From contig JBPYFK010000096.1 in the NCBI GenBank assembly GCA_051984675.1, forward strand, positions 1 through 10,051: a stretch of 10,051 nt of DNA, given 5' to 3'. Source of the DNA: JBPYFK01 sp051984675 (GTDB lineage: Bacteria; Actinomycetota; Actinomycetes; Mycobacteriales; Pseudonocardiaceae). The position numbers and the translations under genes were made by a program. The notes beneath the pieces are model-generated. The model saw only the letters and a program-made list of their open reading frames with translations. It was not told where the DNA came from and did no database searches. This document shows positions 6,396 through 10,051 of this stretch, piece by piece (positions within the stretch are counted from its first letter, which is position 1; each line of letters starts with the position of its first letter).

Positions 6396-7249
6396 CCAAC
6401 TTCGAGACCCGCCGCCTTGCGTTCGGTGACGCACTGCGCCAGCTGCGCAAGGCGGCTGGACTGTCCGGGCGCGAGTTCGCGCGGCAAGCCGGTTGGGTGC
6501 CGTCGAAGGTGTCCCGCATCGAGACCGCGCGCCAATCGGTCGCGGACGACGATGTCGTCACCTACTGCCAGATCACGCAGGCACCCGAACCGACGCTGGG
6601 CGAGCTACGCCAAGAACTTCGCGAGGTCCGCCTCGAAGCCGCCAGTTGGAAGCGCCAGCTTCGCAGCGGGCATCGCGCTGTCCAGGAGTACGGCGAAGAG
6701 CTGGAACACGGCGCCGCGCGTATCCGGTTGTTCGAAGTCGCGTTGGTCCCCGGCCTGGTTCAGACGGCCGAGTACGCCAGGCACGTGTTCATGCGAGCCG
6801 CCGAGCTGGCCGAATCGCCCCGCGACACCGACGAGGCCGTCCACGCCCGGATGGCACGGCAGCAGGTGATCCACGATTCGAGCAAGGAGATCGAGATCCT
6901 GTGCTCGGAAGTGGCGCTGCGGCATCCGATCGCCCCGCCTGCGGTCATGGCCGCACAGCTCGATCGCCTGCTCGCGCTGGCAGACATGTCCACTATGAAG
7001 CTGGCCATCTTGCCTCTCGATGCGGTGGTCCCCGCAGTTCCACTTCACGGCTTCGTCGTGCTCGACCACCTGGTGCTCGTCGAGACCATCAACACCGAAA
7101 TGAGCATCACCGACGCCGACGAACTCGCGCTCTACAACCGGTGGTTCGACGCCCTGTGGAGCGCGGCTGTGGACGGAGCACAGGCCCGTTCGCTCTTGCG
7201 GCGGCTGATCTCGACATACACCGAGCAGGCCGCGCAACCGGAAGGCTGA
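6392..7249 (+). CDS. Scr1 family HTH regulator with DUF5753 domain (antitoxin-like)
   Basis: This 285-residue DNA-binding protein belongs to the Scr1/WhiJ-like family that pairs with DUF397 proteins. An N-terminal xenobiotic-response-type helix-turn-helix spans about residues 10-65 (LRQLRKAAGLSGREFARQAG, then VPSKVSRIETARQ). A linker helix follows, then a DUF5753 domain from about 95 to 275 with the hallmark LVPGLVQTAEYAR (118-130), RQQVI, a mid-domain segment IEILCSEVALRHPI (167-180) and MAAQLDRLLALAD (186-198). I chose GTG 6392 because AGGAG lies about 5 bases upstream, it overlaps the DUF6879 stop by four bases, and the family starts there; longer upstream starts would add shadow sequence. 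It probably binds its own promoter and is counteracted or assisted by the DUF397 partner. The family is described as toxin-antitoxin-like, but a toxic activity here is unproven. Confidence 0.95.
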   Translation: MTNFETRRLAFGDALRQLRKAAGLSGREFARQAGWVPSKVSRIETARQSVADDDVVTYCQITQAPEPTLGELRQELREVRLEAASWKRQLRSGHRAVQEYGEELEHGAARIRLFEVALVPGLVQTAEYARHVFMRAAELAESPRDTDEAVHARMARQQVIHDSSKEIEILCSEVALRHPIAPPAVMAAQLDRLLALADMSTMKLAILPLDAVVPAVPLHGFVVLDHLVLVETINTEMSITDADELALYNRWFDALWSAAVDGAQARSLLRRLISTYTEQAAQPEG

Positions 7250-7255
7250 GAAGAC

Positions 7256-7453
7256 ATGGACGCGACGGTGCCGCTTACCTGGAGAAAGTCCAGCCACAGC
7301 CGCACGTACCAGTGCGTCGAAGTTGGCCGTACCCGTGAGGGCTGGCCCGCTGTGCGCGATACCAAGCAGCGGGCGACCGGCTACATCGTCGCGAGCCGAC
7401 AGCAGTGGGCGTCGTTCATCGACGGGATCAAGACTGGTCGCTTTGATAGTTGA
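7256..7453 (+). CDS. DUF397 family small protein
   Basis: This 65-residue protein has the DUF397 pattern: WRKSSHSRTYQCVEVGR near the N-terminus, then PAVRDTKQ (31-38) and a C-terminal QQWASFIDGIKTGRFD. DUF397 proteins are small actinobacterial partners of Scr1/WhiJ-type HTH regulators, reported as toxin-like or regulatory members of these pairs. The ATG is six bases after the HTH gene's stop, so the two are surely co-translated. One difference from many relatives is the middle: residues 39-47 read RATGYIVAS where families often have a longer acidic/glycine-rich turn, but the overall length is normal. It is the last gene of the operon, followed by a hairpin at 7469-7498. Confidence 0.94.
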   Translation: MDATVPLTWRKSSHSRTYQCVEVGRTREGWPAVRDTKQRATGYIVASRQQWASFIDGIKTGRFDS

Positions 7454-7468
7454 GCCCGAGATGCGCCA

Positions 7469-7498
7469 GCCCGACCCGACGACTTGATCGGGTGGGGC
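7469..7498. terminator. Hairpin between convergent DUF397 and small - strand gene
   Basis: GCCC-G-ACCCGA pairs with TCGGGT-G-GGGC around an 8-base loop, giving ten pairs with one G-G mismatch. It sits 15 bases after the DUF397 stop and 23 bases after the stop of the converging small gene, so it could end transcription from both sides. It has no T-run, which is common for actinobacterial terminators. The stem is observed; the function is inferred. Confidence 0.5.
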
Positions 7499-7521
7499 CT
7501 ACGTTCCGAGGTTTACGTTGC

Positions 7522-7728
7522 TTACCACCAGCTATGCCGCTTCAGGTCGCTGGTCTTGACCTCTTCGGTGTAGCCGTTCTCGAAGCGCACCGTTGCGTAA
7601 CTCTCGAAGAGTCCGGTATGCGTCTCGACGGCCTCGCCCTTGGTCCCCTCGGGGACATGACTACCAAAGATGCCGCCACCGACGTCCGTCTTGGCTACGA
7701 CTTCATCGTGCTTTTCCCAGTTGGTCAT
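7522..7728 (-). CDS. Small actinobacterial protein, probably SH3-like beta fold (68 aa)
   Basis: This short soluble protein starts MTNWEKHDEVVAKTDVGGGI and continues with FGSHVPEGTKGEAVE, a phenylalanine-centred strand (ATVRFENGYTEEV) and the basic ending DLKRHSWW. The alternation of short beta strands with V-P-x-G-T-x-G resembles small SH3-like or KOW-like barrels seen as orphan genes in actinobacterial accessory and conjugative regions. I recall similar small proteins but no assigned function. The ATG at 7728 lacks an obvious ribosome site, so it may be leaderless. It converges with the DUF397 operon and lies 65 bases downstream of the oxidoreductase remnant on the same strand. The fold is inferred from sequence pattern only. 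Confidence 0.75.
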   Translation of the reverse strand: MTNWEKHDEVVAKTDVGGGIFGSHVPEGTKGEAVETHTGLFESYATVRFENGYTEEVKTSDLKRHSWW

Positions 7729-7793
7729 GCTGAGAGTTTCGCTGACGGGTCAAGCATGTGTCTGGGAATCGTGTGAAGTGGCGCTTGGCGGTC

Positions 7794-8135
7794 TTACGCG
7801 GGTTGCTGGCGTCCGGGTGCGAGGAAGTCGATGTCGAAATGCGTGGACTCGGCTGTGGCGAGGTCCGCGCAGATCTCCCCATAGGCCGGCGCGACCTGGA
7901 AACCGCGACCGGAGAATGCGGTTGCGACGATGACCGCGCTTCCGGGCTGCACTGGTCCAAGGAGCCCGTGTCCGTCCGCGGTGTAGGCCTCGGAATAGGT
8001 CCCGACCCGGATCGGGTCGGGCAACGCTTGGGCGACTGCGAGGGTGATCAGTTCAGCGTCGGTGCGGTCTTGGCCAAGGGGACTCGGAGCACCCGGTGGG
8101 CAGAAGGACTCTGGCTGCCCGGGTAGTGCGGTTCT
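7794..8135 (-). pseudogene. 3' remnant of a DAO-family FAD-dependent oxidoreductase
   Basis: The - strand frame encodes about 90 residues that match the C-terminal end of sarcosine oxidase / N-methyltryptophan oxidase-like enzymes. DRTDAELITLAVAQALPDPI is followed by GTYSEAYTADGHGLLGP (the usual G-x-Y-x-E-x-YT-x-DGH motif), the FAD-proximal AFSGRGFQVAPAYGEICADL and a final HFDIDFLAPGR. These are intact in frame to a TAA. The rest of the enzyme (N-terminal Rossmann FAD motif GxGxxG and the substrate domain, some 300 residues) is absent. The frame is closed by TAA at 8138-8136, and upstream sequence belongs to the DUF1326 promoter. Residues before DRTD look random, so homology probably ends near 8070. 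The gene was cut by a deletion or rearrangement and cannot be functional. A TTG at 8024 gives only a 76-residue shadow protein. Confidence 0.75.
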
Positions 8136-8160
8136 TTACTTGAAGGGCTCGCCGCCGCGG

Positions 8161-8188
8161 GACCTCAGCGTTGCTCGCGCCTGAGGTC
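8161..8188 (+). promoter_or_regulatory. Perfect 8+8 bp dyad upstream of DUF1326
   Basis: GACCTCAG and CTGAGGTC form a perfect inverted repeat separated by 12 bases, 49 bases before the DUF1326 start. The half-site centres are 20 bp apart, about two helical turns, which suits a dimeric repressor or activator. As RNA it would be a stable stem followed by TTGTT, so a terminator or leader hairpin is the alternative. Flanking bases allow two more wobble pairs. I see no convincing -35/-10 pair around it. The pairing is observed; the role is inferred. Confidence 0.5.
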
Positions 8189-8237
8189 TTGTTGCGTGCG
8201 GCGGGTGTTTGGTTGTCGTGCTCAGGAGGAATGCAAC

Positions 8238-8831
8238 ATGGGATTCACGGTCCAAGGCGACTACTTGGAGGCTTGTAGCTGCGCGGTGAGCTGTCCCTGT
8301 GTGTTTCTTGCCCCGGCGACGGAGGAGGCTTGTGATCTTTTTATCGCCTGGCGGATCGACCGCGGCGAGAAGGACGGTGTCGACCTGGCGGGTCTGAACG
8401 TGGCGCTCGCGGTGCATACGCCGAAGCAGATGACCGACGGGAATTGGCGTGTGGCGCTTTATCTCGATGACCGGGCGTCCTCAGAGCAGCGGAAGGCACT
8501 CGCAGCGATCTTTTCTGGGCAAGCCGGCGGTCATATGGCGAACGTGGCACCGCTGATCGCGGAGGTGACGGGTGTGGCGGCTGTTCCCATCCAGTTCGAG
8601 TCATCGAATGGGAAGGGTTCGGTCCGGGTCGGCGACGTGCTCACGATGCGCGCAGAGCAGAGCGTCGGGATGGACGGTCAGAACCCGTCAGTGATTACCA
8701 ATCCACCGTTTGGTGCCGTTCCGCAACCCGTGCGGCAAGGAAGATCGGTCGAGGTCCGCTACGACGGTGCCTGGCGTTTCTCCACCAAGGGACGCAACGC
8801 CTTCTTCACCGAATTCACCTATTCGGGCTAG
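8238..8831 (+). CDS. DUF1326 domain protein, cysteine-rich N-terminus
   Basis: This 197-residue protein matches DUF1326. The N-terminus carries the family cysteine cluster CSCAVSCPC (residues 13-21) with Cys32 beyond, a likely metal or redox centre. Later landmarks are LNVALAVH (53-60), GNWRVALYLDD (68-78), the glycine-rich FSGQAGGHM (92-100) and a beta-rich end FFTEFTYSG. There is no signal peptide or membrane helix, so it should be cytoplasmic unless the partner recruits it. The ATG at 8238 follows a near-consensus ribosome site AGGAGGA by 7 bases; an out-of-frame ATG at 8231 directly abuts that site. The DUF2182 membrane gene starts 11 bases after its stop, a pairing that recurs in many bacteria. 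The function is unknown; metal handling is a guess from the cysteines. Confidence 0.95.
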   Translation: MGFTVQGDYLEACSCAVSCPCVFLAPATEEACDLFIAWRIDRGEKDGVDLAGLNVALAVHTPKQMTDGNWRVALYLDDRASSEQRKALAAIFSGQAGGHMANVAPLIAEVTGVAAVPIQFESSNGKGSVRVGDVLTMRAEQSVGMDGQNPSVITNPPFGAVPQPVRQGRSVEVRYDGAWRFSTKGRNAFFTEFTYSG

Positions 8832-8841
8832 GCGAACAGTC

Positions 8842-9663
8842 ATGGACGCCATTTCCGGAACGGGGCCGGTTCGACCACGACCTTCCGGCGGCCAGGCCCG
8901 AGTGGCGGGCTGGACCTGGGCGGCGCTGCTTGTCGCTGCCGCTCTCGCGTGGGTACTGATGACCGGTCAATCCTGGCGGATGGGCTCCGGACCGGGGACC
9001 GTAGGGCTCGCGCTGCCGGCGTTCCTCGGGATGTGGGTGCCGATGATGGCGGCGATGATGTTTCCCGCCTTGGCGCCCGTCGCCATCCTCTGGTGCAGGT
9101 CGATCAACCGGGTGGAGACGGGTACGCGCCTGGTCGCGCGGCAAGGTTCGTTCGTCCTCGGCTACATCGTGGTGTGGGCCGCCTACGGACTGGCAGCCTT
9201 CGGGCTGCTGCTGGGAGCGGAACGGTTGGTCGGCCACTCGCCCGGTGCAGCAAGGTGGATCGGGGCGGGCGTCTACCTCGCTGCGGGGCTGTACCAGTTG
9301 ACTCCGCTGAAGCGTGTCTGTCTTCGCCATTGCCGATCTCCGCTGGGACAGTTCCTGCGCTTCGGGTCGCTGCGGGGACGGGGAGTCGACTTCCGGGTAG
9401 GCCTACTCCATGGCGGGTACTGCGTGGGCTGCTGCTGGGCGCTGATGCTCATCCTGGTCGGCGTCGGCATGATGAACCTGGTGGCCATGGTCGCGCTCAC
9501 CGCGCTGATCTTTCTGGAGAAGGTGTGGCGATATGGAAACACTCTTGCCTGGTCAGTCTCGGTCATCTTCGGCGTGCTGGCACTCCTCACGCTGTTCTAC
9601 CCCGATCTGCTCCCCGCCCTGTCCGCGAGAATTCCGGCCTCAGACATGACACCTGGCATGTGA
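8842..9663 (+). CDS. DUF2182 polytopic membrane protein (predicted metal-binding)
   Basis: This 273-residue integral membrane protein matches DUF2182. After about 20 polar residues it has roughly six to seven hydrophobic segments (near 22-42, 55-82, 105-128, 137-155, 192-225, 235-255). Family motifs are present: a methionine-rich helix MWVPMMAAMMFPALAP (64-79), the loop TPLKRVCLRHCRSP (154-167) and GYCVGCCWALM (192-202). Methionines and the paired cysteines (C160, C164, C194, C197, C198) suit a soft metal such as copper, which is inference. The ATG 8842 is chosen because AGGCG lies about 7 bases upstream and it follows the DUF1326 stop closely; earlier in-frame starts overlap that gene with shadow sequence. 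It probably forms a complex or pathway with the DUF1326 protein. Confidence 0.95.
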   Translation: MDAISGTGPVRPRPSGGQARVAGWTWAALLVAAALAWVLMTGQSWRMGSGPGTVGLALPAFLGMWVPMMAAMMFPALAPVAILWCRSINRVETGTRLVARQGSFVLGYIVVWAAYGLAAFGLLLGAERLVGHSPGAARWIGAGVYLAAGLYQLTPLKRVCLRHCRSPLGQFLRFGSLRGRGVDFRVGLLHGGYCVGCCWALMLILVGVGMMNLVAMVALTALIFLEKVWRYGNTLAWSVSVIFGVLALLTLFYPDLLPALSARIPASDMTPGM

Positions 9664-9830
9664 CCCACACCGCGATGGTCATCACTCCGGATAGCCCGCT
9701 CAGAACGGCCCGCGCCTGAATCCCTGGCCGGCATCATCGGTGCATGTGACATCGTCAATACCTTCTGCTCAGGACCCGGCAAAACGCCTGAGCCAGGAAT
9801 CTCAACGCGGGAGATGTAAGACAGACGCGG
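9664..9830. other. Intergenic region after DUF2182, no gene seen
   Basis: From the DUF2182 stop to the repeat cluster I find no supported gene. The frames here lack a ribosome site and have shadow-like composition. No strong terminator follows DUF2182. The rest of the gap, 9831-9987, is filled by the repeats and hairpin listed separately. Confidence 0.45.
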
Positions 9831-9936
9831 CCTGTCAGGCGAGCACCGGACTGACTTGCCAATCCGCCATAAGTGGTCAATCGTCAGGTCTGAACCCTGA
9901 CCACAAGCTCGGCTGGCGGTCGTCAGGTGGCCTGAC
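9831..9936. repeat. Cluster of GTCAGG / CCTGAC repeats
   Basis: The hexamer GTCAGG (or its complement CCTGAC) occurs exactly five times in 103 bases: GTCAGG at 9834, 9883 and 9922, and CCTGAC at 9896 and 9931. They pair as dyads: CCTG-T-CAGG (9831-9839), GTCAGG with a 7-base spacer (9883-9901) and GTCAGG with a 3-base spacer (9922-9936). The 9-mer TCGTCAGGT is repeated at 9881 and 9920, 39 bases apart. About 0.05 copies would be expected by chance. It could be an operator array or alternative RNA stems. Confidence 0.55.
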
Positions 9937-9958
9937 CCCTTGAAGGGGGCCAGGCCAC
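9927..9958. terminator. Strong hairpin downstream of the right-edge - strand gene
   Basis: GTGGCCTG pairs with CAGGCCAC, and inside it CCCCT pairs with AGGGG around a 3-base loop, giving 13 pairs with only a small internal loop (A opposite GC). It lies 29 bases after the stop of the - strand gene at 9988, the usual place for a terminator, and lacks a T-run. Two overlapping helices compete with it: GTCAGG/CCTGAC (9922-9936) and CCACGC-TT-GCGTGG (9955-9968). Confidence 0.6.
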
Positions 9959-9987
9959 GCTTGCGTGGAGGAATCCTTGGTGATCCG

Positions 9988-10051
9988 TTAGTCGTCGGAG
10001 TCCTTATCCTTCTTGCCGTCGTCGACCGATTGGTCCTGGTCGGTGCTGTTC
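9988..10051 (-). CDS. C-terminal end of an unidentified protein (partial)
   Basis: The last 64 bases read on the - strand as the end of a gene, about 20 residues finishing NSTDQDQSVDDGKKDKDSDD and a TAA. The tail is strongly acidic with lysines, the usual look of a disordered C-terminus, and codon third positions are mostly G/C. A strong hairpin follows 29 bases downstream, supporting a real transcript end. The protein lies outside the window and cannot be named. Confidence 0.6.
   Translation of the reverse strand, partial: NSTDQDQSVDDGKKDKDSDD

Noticed and set aside
6493..7338. A long + strand frame of 281 codons over the HTH gene.
   Set aside because: It is arginine-rich frame-shifted shadow of the HTH/DUF5753 and DUF397 genes.
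7758..8126. A + strand 122-codon frame.
   Set aside because: It is antisense to the oxidoreductase remnant, whose motifs are unmistakable, and it has no family features.
8815..9330. A 171-codon - strand frame over DUF2182.
   Set aside because: It is antisense to a membrane protein with full family motifs; the translation is Pro/Arg/His-rich shadow.
1444..9981. 14-base direct repeat GAGGAATCCTTGGT at 1444-1457 and 9968-9981.
   Set aside because: One chance 14-mer match in 10 kb is not surprising (roughly 0.2 expected), one copy is inside the EAL coding region, and flanks show no target duplication or IS ends.
9968..9992. GGAGGAATCCTTGGTG ATC CGT TAG as a + strand leader peptide.
   Set aside because: It would encode only three or four residues, overlaps the end of the - strand gene, and no downstream + strand gene is visible.
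1..10051. CRISPR array, tRNA/rRNA genes, insertion sequence or attachment site.
   Set aside because: I saw no regularly spaced repeats, no tRNA cloverleaf or CCA-type ends, no transposase and no terminal inverted repeats with flanking duplications.

Overview
The window is high-GC actinobacterial DNA. The Scr1-type HTH/DUF5753 + DUF397 genes are an actinomycete hallmark, and codon choice, GTG starts and purine-rich ribosome sites agree. A Pseudonocardiales-like or similar filamentous/soil actinomycete is likely, but the species cannot be fixed from sequence alone. It looks like an accessory, gene-sparse stretch made of several short unrelated modules, with one decayed gene and several structured non-coding segments.

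Layout from left to right. At 1-163 (- strand) are a tiny one-helix membrane ORF and the translationally coupled first codons of another gene. At 244-950 are a small uncharacterised + strand protein and, convergent with it, an orphan Imm1-type immunity protein. Positions 951-1374 hold no gene I can support. At 1375-4071 (- strand) are a STAS anti-anti-sigma-like protein and a 706-residue PAS-PAS-GGDEF-EAL cyclic-di-GMP protein. Their leader (about 4072-4193) carries three consecutive inverted repeats. At 4420-5250 (+ strand) is a GAF-ANTAR RNA-binding antiterminator, divergent from the STAS gene, so 1375-5250 reads as a sensing/signalling cluster.

At 5485-7453 lies a DUF6879 / Scr1-like HTH-DUF5753 / DUF397 operon. 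A divergent conserved small gene sits head to head with it, and its start region appears frame-broken at a run of five C (five G on the + strand). At 7522-7728 is a small - strand protein, and at 7794-8135 the 3' remnant of a DAO-family FAD oxidoreductase. At 8238-9663 is a DUF1326-DUF2182 pair (cysteine-rich soluble protein plus polytopic membrane protein, both predicted metal binders of unknown role), preceded by a perfect 8+8 bp dyad. The right end (9664-9987) holds a cluster of GTCAGG/CCTGAC repeats and a strong hairpin, then the acidic C-terminus of a - strand gene that runs off the window.

How the genes work together. The STAS, GGDEF/EAL and ANTAR genes connect partner-switching, c-di-GMP turnover and transcript antitermination. 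In two of these proteins a signature residue is replaced (YGDEF for GGDEF; Cys for the phospho-Ser of STAS). The Scr1-like trio is a toxin-antitoxin-like regulatory cassette. The DUF1326-DUF2182 pair probably forms one functional unit at the membrane. I did not find an unmistakably new system; the best leads are the structured STAS leader, the repeat cluster at 9831-9936, the dyad before DUF1326 and the head-to-head start with the frame break.
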